Positions 55,142 to 63,996 of a DNA stretch of 64,000 nucleotides are shown here, in pieces. Every line of letters starts with the position of its first letter. Position 1 is the first letter of the stretch. This DNA is from Bradyrhizobium sp. WSM3983 (GTDB taxonomy: Bacteria; Pseudomonadota; Alphaproteobacteria; Rhizobiales; Xanthobacteraceae), in NCBI RefSeq assembly GCF_000473045.1, contig NZ_AXAY01000010.1, positions 186,001 to 250,000 of the forward strand, in the 5' to 3' direction. Below the pieces are notes generated by a model. That model saw only the letters and a program-made list of their open reading frames with translations, was not told where the DNA came from and did no database searches. The position numbers were made by a program, and so were the translations under genes.

Positions 55142-57064
55142 ATGACGCGTCTTTCGCATCTCACCTTGCGTAACTTCCTGATCGCGCTTCACGACCTGGT
55201 GGCGACGGCCGCGGCCCTGTTCGTTGCGTTCTATCTGCGCTTCGAGGGCGGCGCGGGCTTCTTTGCTCGCTTGCCTCTGCTGCTGCAGATCCTGCCTTAT
55301 TTCCTCGCTTTCAGCGTGGTCGTCTTCTACGTCTTCAACTTGACGACCACGAAGTGGCGCTTCATCTCGCTGCCCGATGCGCTGAACATCATCCGCGTCG
55401 CCACTGTGCTGACGGTGGCCCTTCTCGCGCTCGACTACATCTTTGTCGCGCCGAACGTGCACGGGGCTTTCTTCCTCGGCAAGATCACCATCGTCCTCTA
55501 TTGGTTCCTGGAAATCTCTGCGCTGAGCGCGCTGCGGCTGACCTATCGCTATTTCCGATATACCCGCGTGATGCATCACGTCAGGACCGAAAATGCCGCA
55601 ACGACGCTCCTGATCGGGCGCGCCGCCGATGCCGAGGTCGTGCTGCGCGGCGTCGAGAGCGGCGCCATCAAGCACCTCCGCCCGGTCGGAGTGCTGTCGC
55701 CGTCCCGGGCCGATCTCGGCCAGCTCATCCGCAACGTGCCGGTCGTGGGCGCGATCGACGACATCGAGGATGTCATCAGCAGCTTCGCCAAGCGCAACAA
55801 ACCGATCGCCCGGGTGGTGATGACGCCCTCCGCCTTCGAGCCGGAAGCGCATCCCGAATCCGTGCTGATGCGCTCGCGGCGGCTTGGCGTGATAGTCAGC
55901 CGCCTGCCGTCGCTCGAGCAAGGGGATGTGCCGCGGCTCACCTCGGTTGCGGTCGAGGACCTGCTGCTGCGGCCGAGCGAAACAATCGACTATGCGCGTC
56001 TCGAAGCCCTGATCAATGGCAAGAGCGTCATCGTGACCGGCGGTGGCGGCTCGATCGGCTCAGAGATCTGCGAGCGCGTGGTTGCGTTCGGCGCGGCGCG
56101 TCTCCTGATCGTCGAGAATTCGGAGCCGGCCCTTTATGCGGTCACCGAGGCGCTCGTCGCGCGCGGTTCCGGCGCCGAGATCGAAGGTCGGATCGCGGAT
56201 ATTCGCGACCGCGAGCGCATCACGCGTCTAATGGCGGAGTTCAAGCCGGACATCGTGTTCCATGCCGCCGCGCTCAAGCACGTTCCGATCCTGGAGCGGG
56301 ACTGGAGCGAGGGCGTCAAGACCAACATCTTCGGCTCGATCAACGTGGCCGATGCCGCGCTGGCGGCAGGCGCCGAGGCCATGGTGATGATCTCGACCGA
56401 CAAGGCGATCGAGCCGGTCTCGATGCTTGGCCTGACCAAGCGTTTCGCGGAGATGTATTGTCAGGCGCTCGACCACGACCTCGTGGTGCGGGCCGGCGGC
56501 AGCAAGCCGGCGATGCGTTTCATCTCGGTCCGGTTCGGCAATGTGCTGGCTTCGAACGGGTCGGTCGTGCCGAAGTTCAAGGCGCAGATCGAGGCTGGCG
56601 GTCCGGTCACCGTGACGCATCCCGACATGGTCCGGTATTTCATGACCATCCGCGAAGCCTGCGACCTCGTCATCACGGCCGCCACCCACGCGCTCGGCGC
56701 CAAGCGTTTCGACGTTTCGGTCTACGTGCTGAACATGGGCCAGCCGGTGAAGATCGTCGATCTGGCGGAACGGATGATCCGGCTCTCGGGTTTGCAGCCC
56801 GGCCACGACATCGAGATCGTGTTCAGCGGCATGAGGCCGGGCGAGCGGCTGAACGAAATTCTGTTCGCCTCCGAGGAGCCGACCGTCGATATCGGGGTCG
56901 CGGGCGTCATGGCGGCGAAGCCGAACGAACCGCCGATGCAGACGCTGCGCAAATGGATCTCCGCGCTCGAACTCGCCATCGTGCATGACGATCGCGCCAC
57001 CATCAGGACCATCCTGAAGGACGCCGTCCCGGAGTTCGGCGTCAACGCGAGCGCTGCATCCTGA
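55142..57064 (+). CDS. membrane-bound UDP-HexNAc 4,6-dehydratase (WbpM/WreV-like)
   Basis: About 640 residues from ATG 55142 (55088 is an alternative adding 18). The N-terminal 130 residues hold four membrane segments, then a CoA-binding-like domain, and a C-terminal FlaA1-type SDR: VIVTGGGGSIGSEICERV, HAAALKHVPILE, ISTDKAIEPVSMLGLTKR (Met and Lys in the catalytic slots) and RFGNVLASNGSVVP. WbpM/WreV enzymes make UDP-4-keto-6-deoxy-GlcNAc, the precursor of QuiNAc and related sugars. It follows waaL and overlaps the convergent GT2 gene by 23 bases. Confidence 0.9.
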   Translation: MTRLSHLTLRNFLIALHDLVATAAALFVAFYLRFEGGAGFFARLPLLLQILPYFLAFSVVVFYVFNLTTTKWRFISLPDALNIIRVATVLTVALLALDYIFVAPNVHGAFFLGKITIVLYWFLEISALSALRLTYRYFRYTRVMHHVRTENAATTLLIGRAADAEVVLRGVESGAIKHLRPVGVLSPSRADLGQLIRNVPVVGAIDDIEDVISSFAKRNKPIARVVMTPSAFEPEAHPESVLMRSRRLGVIVSRLPSLEQGDVPRLTSVAVEDLLLRPSETIDYARLEALINGKSVIVTGGGGSIGSEICERVVAFGAARLLIVENSEPALYAVTEALVARGSGAEIEGRIADIRDRERITRLMAEFKPDIVFHAAALKHVPILERDWSEGVKTNIFGSINVADAALAAGAEAMVMISTDKAIEPVSMLGLTKRFAEMYCQALDHDLVVRAGGSKPAMRFISVRFGNVLASNGSVVPKFKAQIEAGGPVTVTHPDMVRYFMTIREACDLVITAATHALGAKRFDVSVYVLNMGQPVKIVDLAERMIRLSGLQPGHDIEIVFSGMRPGERLNEILFASEEPTVDIGVAGVMAAKPNEPPMQTLRKWISALELAIVHDDRATIRTILKDAVPEFGVNASAAS

Positions 57065-57815
57065 GTGACGCCGGCGAGCGGAGCTGAAAGATTCGCCGGG
57101 CAAAGCGCAGGAAGAACGCCGCGTCGATGACCGGCGCGTTCAGATGCTGCCGGCGCGATCGCAGGCACTCCAGATTGGCGCGCAAGGTCACGCGCCAGCC
57201 GCTGGTGCTGATGCCGCCCATCTGGAAATCGGCAATGACGCGCGGAAGGTAGGCGACCCTGTAGTCGTTCAGCGCCAGCGCACGCAGCATGTAGTCGTAG
57301 TCGGCGGTCGTGACGTAACTCAGATCGTAGTCGCCGACCGTCTCGGCGACCTGGCGCCGCATGTAGAACGTCGGATGCGGCGGGACCCAGCCGAGCTGAA
57401 ACGAGTGGCGACCGTAGTGCCCAGCGCGCCAGGCGCGCACGACGGTCTTGGATTGATGGTCGATGACCATGTCGAGGTCGCCATAGACGACATCGGCCTG
57501 TTCCAGCGCCGCCGCGATCGCTGCCAGCGCACTGTCGTTGTGAAACGTGTCGTCCGAATTGAGGAAGCCGATCGCGTCGCCCATGAACAAGTGCAGCCCC
57601 TTGTTCATGGCGTCGTAGACACCCTTGTCGGGCTCGGAGACCACGCGGATCTCGCTGGAGCCGAACGACTCCACGATCTTCAGCGTCGCATCCTTTGAGG
57701 CACCGTCGACGACCAGCATCTCCTTGTCGGGATGCGTCTGGCCGAGGAAGGATTCGACGGTGGCGCCGATCGTCGCCTGAGAGTTGTAGCTGGCTGTGAT
57801 GACGCTGATCTTCAT
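57042..57815 (-). CDS. glycosyltransferase family 2 (WcaA-like)
   Basis: A 257-residue GT-A enzyme: KISVITASYNSQATIGATVESFL, MLVVDGASKDATLKIV, SEPDKGVYDAMNKGLHL and IGFLNSDDTFHND (metal site). WVPPHPTFYMRRQV and TTADYDYMLRAL complete the WcaA-like pattern. It is alone on its strand, overlapping the dehydratase tail by 23 bases. Acceptor and donor are unknown; a core or O-antigen sugar is likely. Confidence 0.88.
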   Translation of the reverse strand: MKISVITASYNSQATIGATVESFLGQTHPDKEMLVVDGASKDATLKIVESFGSSEIRVVSEPDKGVYDAMNKGLHLFMGDAIGFLNSDDTFHNDSALAAIAAALEQADVVYGDLDMVIDHQSKTVVRAWRAGHYGRHSFQLGWVPPHPTFYMRRQVAETVGDYDLSYVTTADYDYMLRALALNDYRVAYLPRVIADFQMGGISTSGWRVTLRANLECLRSRRQHLNAPVIDAAFFLRFARRIFQLRSPASLRMQRSR

Positions 57816-57918
57816 TCCGGATCCGTGCTGCTACGTGCCGGAGATTATAGGGAACAACCCTGAAGGTTGATAGACAACTGAAGAGGCCGCGGTGCTTCCG
57901 TGCCGGCCTTGTGAACGC

Positions 57919-58878
57919 TCATTCGCGCACCCCGATCGGTGCCGAGTCCTGCGCGGCCTTCTCCGCGCTGAGGATCCAGACCAGGCCGCCGAATGCGCCG
58001 ACGATGAAGGAGACCGCGCCGAGCAGCAGCGAGACGTTGACGCCTTCATTGGCAGCCAACCCGGCGAAGCCGAAGGCCAACCCCATGCTCGCCTCGCGCA
58101 CGCCCCAGCCGGCGATCGAGATCGGCATCAAGGTAATCAGCATCACCGGCGGCACCAGCAGGAAGACCTGGGCGAAGCTGACCGGTGCCGCGATCGACTG
58201 CACCACGCACCAGGCGATGACGACGGCAAGCACGTGAACCAGCAGCGACAGGATCGCGATCATCGGTCCGCGCGTGCGGTTGAAGATCACGCGGTTGGCG
58301 ATCACGGCGCAGGCGTGGATGTGATGGGTGGCCCACCAGGTCTTCAGCCACGACCATTTCAGCGCGCCGAAGATCAGGAAGCCGATGCCGCCCGCAAGCG
58401 CTGCGAAGTCGACCAGCAGCAGCGCCGAGCGGCCGTGCGGATCGGTGATGAGCGTAAAGCTCCAGGGCAGGCTGGCGACGATGAGGACCGCGAGCGCAAC
58501 GAGGCCGATCGCACGATCGACGAAGATCGAATAGGTCGCCGCGCGCCATCCGGCGCCGGTGCGCGCCACCAACCAGAGCCGGACCGCATCGCCGCCGATC
58601 GCGGACGGCAGGGTCTGGTTGAAGAAGGAGCCGATCACGTTGTAGCGCATCGCGCGGCCGAGCTCGAGCGGCGCACCGCACGCGGCGCTGACCTCGCGCC
58701 AGCGCAGCACGCCGACGAAGATTTGCAGGAACGTCACCGCGATCGCCATGCCGATCCAGAACAGGCTGGTCGCGGTGAAGCGCGAGAACAGCTCGGTCAG
58801 ATCGACCTTGCGCAGCGCCAGATAGAGCAGCGCCGCGGAGATCAGGATTTTGGTTGTCGACAGCAGGATTCGGCGCAT
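57919..58878 (-). CDS. UPF0104/lysylphosphatidylglycerol-synthase-type membrane protein
   Basis: A 319-residue protein with about eight spans. The family marks are FLQIFVGVLRWREVSAACG, GSFFNQTLPSAIGGDAVRLWLVAR and FVDRAIGLVAL, and near the end ITLMPISIAGWGVREASM. The group (LPS_transmembrane, related to the flippase part of MprF) is thought to move lipid-linked molecules. ATG at 58878 starts at the first span; longer in-frame sequence enters the divergent gene. It is divergent from the UDP-glucuronate epimerase gene. Confidence 0.86.
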   Translation of the reverse strand: MRRILLSTTKILISAALLYLALRKVDLTELFSRFTATSLFWIGMAIAVTFLQIFVGVLRWREVSAACGAPLELGRAMRYNVIGSFFNQTLPSAIGGDAVRLWLVARTGAGWRAATYSIFVDRAIGLVALAVLIVASLPWSFTLITDPHGRSALLLVDFAALAGGIGFLIFGALKWSWLKTWWATHHIHACAVIANRVIFNRTRGPMIAILSLLVHVLAVVIAWCVVQSIAAPVSFAQVFLLVPPVMLITLMPISIAGWGVREASMGLAFGFAGLAANEGVNVSLLLGAVSFIVGAFGGLVWILSAEKAAQDSAPIGVRE

Positions 58879-59070
58879 CTCGCCCGCAGGGTTTGCGAAA
58901 ATTGGAGGCAACCCGACGCGATGCGCCGAATTCGGCCGCTTTGGTATGGTTTTGGCGCCGATCTTGCAATAGCTATCATGGGGGCGGCGATCTATTGCGC
59001 CCTCTCGATACCGGCTAAAGAGGCGCTGTGTGCTGGCTTTGGGGATTGCTCGGGATCGCTTGGGAACAGG

Positions 59071-60060
59071 ATGACGGATCAGGCGATTTTGGTGACGGGT
59101 GCCGCCGGTTTCATCGGCTTTCACGTCACCCGGCAGCTCCTCGCCGAGGGGCGGTCCGTGGTCGGGCTCGACAATCTCAACAGCTATTACGATCCAGCGT
59201 TGAAACAGGCGCGTCTTTCGCTGCTCGGCAACGAGTCCCGTTTCTCCTTTGTCCAGGCCGATCTCGCCGATCGCGAGACGATGGCGGCGCTGTTTGCGCG
59301 GCATCGCTTTTCAGAGGTCGTGCATCTCGCCGCCCAGGCCGGCGTGCGCCACTCGATCGAGCATCCGCAGAGTTACGCCGATTCCAATCTGCAGGGCTTT
59401 CTCAACGTGCTCGAGGGCTGCCGGAGATGCGGTTGTCGTCATCTCGTCTACGCCTCGTCATCGTCCGTTTATGGCGCCAACACTAAACTGCCGTTTTCGG
59501 TGGAGGACCGGACCGATCATCCTGTGAGCTTCTACGCTGCGACCAAGAAGGCCAACGAGGTGATGGCGCAGTCCTACAGCTATCTCTACCGGTTGCCGGT
59601 CACTGCCTTGCGCTTTTTTACCATCTACGGCCCGTGGGGACGGCCTGATATGGCCATGTTTCTGTTTGTAAACGCCATCATGGCGGGCCAGCCGATCCGG
59701 CTCTTTAACCATGGCAAAATGCGCCGCGACTTCACCTATATTGACGACGTGACCCGTGTAGTGTCCAAGCTGATCGATCTGGTGCCTGCGGACGACCCGG
59801 CTGCCGCAAATGCGCCGTCTCGGGTCTACAATGTCGGAAATCACCGCCCCGAAGAGCTGATGCATGTCGTCGGACTTCTGGAGCGGGAGCTGGGTCGGAC
59901 GGCGGTCAAAGAATTGCTGCCGATGCAGCCGGGAGACGTGGTGGAAACGTTCGCGGATGTCGAGGATTTGATGCGCGACACCGGCTTTGCACCGTCAACG
60001 CCGATCGAGCACGGGGTCCATAATTTTGTCACCTGGTATCGCGACCACTTCAAGGTTTGA
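59071..60060 (+). CDS. UDP-glucuronate 4-epimerase-like NAD-dependent epimerase
   Basis: A 329-residue extended SDR that would convert UDP-glucuronate to UDP-galacturonate. AILVTGAAGFIGFHVTRQLL, GLDNLNSYYDPALKQARL and HLAAQAGVRHSIEHPQSYADSN are characteristic of this group; YASSSSVYGANTKLPF and YAATKKANEVMA hold Ser and Tyr/Lys; TIYGPWGRPDMA is highly diagnostic. Galacturonate is known in rhizobial LPS and lipid A, which fits the setting. ATG at 59071 has GGGAACAGG upstream. It ends one base before the manC start. Confidence 0.92.
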   Translation: MTDQAILVTGAAGFIGFHVTRQLLAEGRSVVGLDNLNSYYDPALKQARLSLLGNESRFSFVQADLADRETMAALFARHRFSEVVHLAAQAGVRHSIEHPQSYADSNLQGFLNVLEGCRRCGCRHLVYASSSSVYGANTKLPFSVEDRTDHPVSFYAATKKANEVMAQSYSYLYRLPVTALRFFTIYGPWGRPDMAMFLFVNAIMAGQPIRLFNHGKMRRDFTYIDDVTRVVSKLIDLVPADDPAAANAPSRVYNVGNHRPEELMHVVGLLERELGRTAVKELLPMQPGDVVETFADVEDLMRDTGFAPSTPIEHGVHNFVTWYRDHFKV

Positions 60061-60061
60061 A

Positions 60062-61480
60062 ATGACGATGGACAAACGCATTATCCCCCTGATCATGTGC
60101 GGCGGCGCCGGCACGCGGCTGTGGCCGGCTTCGCGCGAGGTGCGCCCGAAGCAGTTCCTGCCGCTGTTCGGCGCGCGCTCGACCTTCCAGGATACGCTCT
60201 CGCGCGTCTCGGATGCGTCGCTGTTCGATCGCCCCATCGTCATCACCAACGCCTCCTATCGCTTCATGGTGCTGGAGCAACTCGCCGAGATCGGCATCGA
60301 GGCCGACGTGATCCTCGAGCCGATGCGGCGCGACTCCGGTCCCGCGATCGCCGCGGGCGCGGCGTTTGCGCAAAACCGCACGAGTGAGGCGATCGTGCTC
60401 GCGCTCGCCGCCGACCATGTGGTGCAGGACAATGCCGCCTTCGTCGCGGCGTGCCGTGAAGGCCTGGCCGCCGTAAGCACCGGGCGCATCGTCACCTTCG
60501 GCGTCAAGCCGGAGCGGCCGGCGACCGAATACGGCTATATCAGCCCGGGCGAGGTGATCTCCGGCGAGGTGCACGCGGTTGCGCGCTTCGTCGAGAAGCC
60601 GGATGCCGTGAAGGCCGCCGACTACGTCAATTCGGGCTATCTCTGGAACAGCGGCAACTTCATGTTTCCCGCGACCCTGCTGCTCGACGAATATCGCAAG
60701 GTGGACGCTGCGAGCGTGGAGACGATCTCCAACGCGGTTGCCAGCGCGGGGCGCGACCTCGGCTTCGTGACGCTGGAGCCGCAGGCGTTCGGCGCGGCGA
60801 AGGCGATCTCGATCGACTATGCGGTGATGGAAAAGACCTCGCGCGCAGCCGTGGTGCCCGTGTCCTGCGGCTGGTCCGACGTCGGCTCCTGGCGCGCGGT
60901 GTGGGAATTGTCCGACAAGGACACGCAGGGCAACGCGGCGCACGGCACCGCCGTGTTCGAGGATTCGCGCAACTGCAACGTCACGACGGATCATGCGCTC
61001 GTCGCGCTCGAAGGCGTCGACGATCTCGTCGTCGTCGCGACCGCGGATGCGGTTCTGGTCTCGCGCCAGAAGGATGCCAACGGCCTCAAGCGTCTCGTGA
61101 CCAAGCTCAAGGCGGTTGCGCCGAAGGTCACCGAGGAGCATCTCAAGGTGCATCGCCCCTGGGGCAGCTACCAGTCGGTCGACAATGGCGAGCGCCATCA
61201 GGTCAAGCGCATCGTGGTCAAGCCTGGCGGGCGTCTGTCGCTGCAGAAGCATCATCACCGCGCCGAGCATTGGATCGTGGTCCGTGGTGCCGCCCGCGTC
61301 ACCGTGAACGAGACCGTGAAGACGGTGCACGAGAACGAGTCGATCTACATCCCGATGGGCGCCGTCCACCGGATGGAGAATCCCGGCAAGATCCTGCTGG
61401 AACTGATCGAGGTTCAGACCGGCTCCTATCTCGGGGAAGACGACATCATCCGGATTGAAGACGACTATCAAAGGTCGTAA
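60062..61480 (+). CDS. manC: mannose-1-phosphate guanylyltransferase / mannose-6-phosphate isomerase
   Basis: A 472-residue type II GMP/PMI. IIPLIMCGGAGTRLWPASREVRPKQFLPL (nucleotidyltransferase motif, here as adjoining segments) starts it; LALAADHVVQ and RFVEKPDAVKAADYV follow, and the C-terminal cupin has HRPWGSYQSV, SLQKHHHRAEHWIVV and YIPMGAVHRMENPG with the metal-binding His and Glu. It makes GDP-mannose for core, lipid A or O-antigen mannose. Confidence 0.94.
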   Translation: MTMDKRIIPLIMCGGAGTRLWPASREVRPKQFLPLFGARSTFQDTLSRVSDASLFDRPIVITNASYRFMVLEQLAEIGIEADVILEPMRRDSGPAIAAGAAFAQNRTSEAIVLALAADHVVQDNAAFVAACREGLAAVSTGRIVTFGVKPERPATEYGYISPGEVISGEVHAVARFVEKPDAVKAADYVNSGYLWNSGNFMFPATLLLDEYRKVDAASVETISNAVASAGRDLGFVTLEPQAFGAAKAISIDYAVMEKTSRAAVVPVSCGWSDVGSWRAVWELSDKDTQGNAAHGTAVFEDSRNCNVTTDHALVALEGVDDLVVVATADAVLVSRQKDANGLKRLVTKLKAVAPKVTEEHLKVHRPWGSYQSVDNGERHQVKRIVVKPGGRLSLQKHHHRAEHWIVVRGAARVTVNETVKTVHENESIYIPMGAVHRMENPGKILLELIEVQTGSYLGEDDIIRIEDDYQRS

Positions 61481-61504
61481 CCAGCAAGCTCCGAATCACG
61501 GGAT

Positions 61505-61544
61505 CCGGGCCCGAAAAGTCCGCTTCAAGCGGCTTAAGGCCCGG
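61505..61544 (+). terminator. nested hairpin after manC
   Basis: CCGGGCC and GGCCCGG enclose a second stem, CCGCTT-C-AAGCGG. A TTTTT occurs 11 bases later. This may be an imperfect terminator of manC or a palindromic repeat; the spacing to the T-run is longer than usual. Confidence 0.45.
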
Positions 61545-61662
61545 AGAACGTGTAACTTTTTGAATCAAATCGTGTCCGGGCAGTTTTGCCGGCATTCGCC
61601 ACAAATGTGGCACCCGTGCTAGAAGCGGCCCGGGGATTTGCGTTGAATCGGGGTTTGCTCAG

Positions 61663-62667
61663 ATGAGTTCCAAAGGGTCACAACCGGCAAAGGCCGGCTT
61701 GCGCGTCGGCGTCATCGGCGCGGGCGTGATGGGCAGCAACCATGCGCGCGTGCTGAGCGGTCTGCCCGGCGTCAGCCTGGTCGGCGTGGTCGATCCTTCG
61801 CCGGCGCATCGGATGCGCGCGACGGAACTGGCCAATTGCGCGAGCTTCGAGACGCTCGACCAGCTCCTCGCCGAGGGCGTCGATGCCGTCACCATCGCGG
61901 CGCCGACCCATCTGCACCACGAGGTGGCGCTGGCGTGCATCGCCAACAACATTCATGTGCTGGTCGAGAAGCCGATCGCCTCCACGGTCGCCGAAGGCCG
62001 CGAGATCGTCGCCGCTGCGCAAAAGGCCGGCGTCACGCTGATGGTCGGCCACGTCGAGCGCTTCAATCCGGCGGTCGCCGCCGTCAAGCAGGCCATTGCG
62101 GGCGAGGACATTCTCTCGATCGCGATCACGCGCGTCGGTCCGTTCCCGCCGCGCATGTCCAATGTCGGCGTCGTCATTGATCTGGCCGTGCACGACATCG
62201 ATCTGATCCGCTGGTTCACCGAATCCGACATCGTCGAGGTGCAACCGCAGCTGTCGAGCGCGGTCGCCGAGCGCGAGGACATCGCGCTTCTGCAGTTCCG
62301 TACCGCCAACGGCGTGCTCGCGCACATCAACACCAACTGGCTGACGCCGTTCAAGGCGCGCAGCGTCACGGTTGCGACCCGCGGCAAATATGTGATGGGT
62401 GATCTGCTGACGCGCCAGGTCACCGAATGCTTCGGTTTCAAGCCTGATGGCAGCTACTCGATGCGGCATCTGCCGGTCGGCCATGACGAGCCGCTCCGCG
62501 CCGAGCTGATCGCCTTCCTCAAGGCCGTGCGTAACGGCGAGACGCCGGCGGTCACCGGCGACGAGGGCGTCGCCAGCCTCGAGATCGCGACGCAGTGCCT
62601 CGAGACGCCGTCGCGGCCCGCAGCCACGTCGCCCGCCCGCAAGGGCCCGCGCCGCGTCGCCGGCTAA
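61663..62667 (+). CDS. Gfo/Idh/MocA oxidoreductase, GnnA-like (candidate)
   Basis: A 334-residue dehydrogenase: RVGVIGAGVMGSNHARVLS (NAD motif), VTIAAPTHLHHEVALACIAN, HVLVEKPIAST (catalytic Lys in EKP) and DLAVHDIDLIRW (His). Paired directly with a DegT-type aminotransferase, it matches the GnnA-GnnB pair that turns UDP-GlcNAc into the 3-amino derivative for diamino lipid A. WbpB/WlbA-type enzymes of O-antigen diamino-sugars are the alternative. The C-terminus is a basic, Pro/Ala-rich tail. Confidence 0.85.
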   Translation: MSSKGSQPAKAGLRVGVIGAGVMGSNHARVLSGLPGVSLVGVVDPSPAHRMRATELANCASFETLDQLLAEGVDAVTIAAPTHLHHEVALACIANNIHVLVEKPIASTVAEGREIVAAAQKAGVTLMVGHVERFNPAVAAVKQAIAGEDILSIAITRVGPFPPRMSNVGVVIDLAVHDIDLIRWFTESDIVEVQPQLSSAVAEREDIALLQFRTANGVLAHINTNWLTPFKARSVTVATRGKYVMGDLLTRQVTECFGFKPDGSYSMRHLPVGHDEPLRAELIAFLKAVRNGETPAVTGDEGVASLEIATQCLETPSRPAATSPARKGPRRVAG

Positions 62668-62677
62668 AACCCTTTCC

Positions 62678-63865
62678 ATGTCGACCACGCAAGAAGGCGC
62701 CAAGAACCAGGCCATGAACCAGCATCTGCGTTCCGAACCGATTCCCTTCATCGACGTCGCCTCGCAGCGACAGCGGCTCGGCGCCTCGCTCGATGCCGCG
62801 GTCAAGCGTGTTCTCGACCATTGCCAGTTCGTCAATGGTCCTGAGGTTGCTGAGCTCGAAAAGCAGCTTGCGGCCTATTGCGGTGCCAAGCACGTCATCG
62901 GCTGCGCCAGCGGCACCGATGCGCTTCTCATGGTGTTGATGGCGAAGAACGTTGGTCCCGGCGATGCCGTGCTGTGTCCGTCCTTCACCTTCATCGCGAC
63001 CGCGTCGCCAGCGGCGCGGATGGGCGCGACGCCGGTCTATGTCGATGTGGATGAAGCGACCTTCAACATGAGCCCGGAGTCGCTCAAGCGCGGCATTGCG
63101 ACCGCGCGCAAGGCTGGCCTGAAGCCTGTCGCGGTCATTCCGGTCGATCTGTTCGGACAACCTGCCGACCACGATGCCATCGCCGAGATCGCGATGGCCG
63201 AAGGCCTGTTCGTGATCGATGACGCAGCGCAAGGTTTTGGCGCAAGCTACAAGGGTCGCAAGCTTGGCACCTTCGGGCTCGCCACCACGACCAGCTTCTT
63301 CCCGGCAAAGCCGCTCGGCTGCTTCGGCGACGGCGGCGCGATCCTCACCGATGACGACGAGCTCGCAGCGACGCTGCGCAGCATCCGCGTGCATGGGCAG
63401 GGCGTCGACAAATACGACAACGTCCGCCTCGGCCTGACCGGCCGGCTCGACACCATGCAGGCCGCGATCCTGATCGAGAAGCTGAAGATCTTTGACGACG
63501 AGATCGCCGCTCGCAACAAGGTCGCCGAGCGCTACGCGCGGGGCCTGTCCAACGTCGTAACCGTGCCGCGGCTGGCGCCGGGCAATACCTCGGTCTGGGC
63601 GCAGTACACGATCCGTCTCCCTGAAGGTACCGACCGCGACGGCTTTGCCGCGGCGCTGAAGGCCCAGGGCGTGCCGACCGCGATCTATTACGGCAAGTCG
63701 ATGCATCAGCAGACCGCCTACAAGCAGTATCCGGTCGCCGGCGGCGGCCTGCCGGGCTGCGAGAGCCTGTCGCAGGACGTCATCAGCCTGCCGATGCACG
63801 CCTATTTGACCGAAGCCGATCAGGAGCGAATCATCGCCGCCGTGCGCGGCGCGCTTTCGGCCTGA
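62678..63865 (+). CDS. DegT/DnrJ/EryC1/StrS aminotransferase, GnnB-like (candidate)
   Basis: A 395-residue PLP enzyme. IPFIDVASQRQRLGASLDAAV starts the family core; GCASGTDALLMVLMA binds cofactor phosphate; IDDAAQGFGASYKGRK has the PLP-pairing Asp (about 181); TTTSFFPAKPLGCFGDGGA has the Schiff-base Lys211. It would transaminate a 3-keto UDP-sugar made by the upstream enzyme, ten bases away. ATG at 62714 is a possible shorter start. Confidence 0.88.
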   Translation: MSTTQEGAKNQAMNQHLRSEPIPFIDVASQRQRLGASLDAAVKRVLDHCQFVNGPEVAELEKQLAAYCGAKHVIGCASGTDALLMVLMAKNVGPGDAVLCPSFTFIATASPAARMGATPVYVDVDEATFNMSPESLKRGIATARKAGLKPVAVIPVDLFGQPADHDAIAEIAMAEGLFVIDDAAQGFGASYKGRKLGTFGLATTTSFFPAKPLGCFGDGGAILTDDDELAATLRSIRVHGQGVDKYDNVRLGLTGRLDTMQAAILIEKLKIFDDEIAARNKVAERYARGLSNVVTVPRLAPGNTSVWAQYTIRLPEGTDRDGFAAALKAQGVPTAIYYGKSMHQQTAYKQYPVAGGGLPGCESLSQDVISLPMHAYLTEADQERIIAAVRGALSA

Positions 63866-63874
63866 TCTTGCTTC

Positions 63875-63898
63875 ACCTCTCCCGCTTGCGGGAGAGGT
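63875..63898. repeat. palindromic repeat unit (left)
   Basis: ACCTCTCCCGC and GCGGGAGAGGT form a perfect 11-bp stem with a TT loop, ten bases after the aminotransferase stop. It can act as a terminator hairpin and resembles widespread Bradyrhizobium intergenic palindromes. Confidence 0.65.
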
Positions 63899-63972
63899 CG
63901 TCGCGCGAAACGCGGCGGGTGAGGGCTCTATCCTCTGGGGGAATCTTCGTTGTTGAGACACCCTCTCCCCAG

Positions 63973-63996
63973 CCCTCCCCCGCAAGCGGGGGAGGG
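63973..63996. repeat. palindromic repeat unit (right)
   Basis: CCCTCCCCCGC and GCGGGGGAGGG form a perfect 11-bp stem with an AA loop. With the unit at 63875 it forms a paired element of about 125 bases running to the window edge. Confidence 0.65.

Noticed and set aside
57892..59070. Long plus-strand open frame ahead of the UDP-glucuronate epimerase
   Set aside because: It is antisense to the UPF0104 membrane-protein gene and rich in Arg, Asp and Gln, the usual product of reading high-GC genes backwards.
61608..61622. TGGCAC resembling a sigma-54 -24 element before the GnnA-like gene
   Set aside because: The matching -12 GC element is not at the required spacing.
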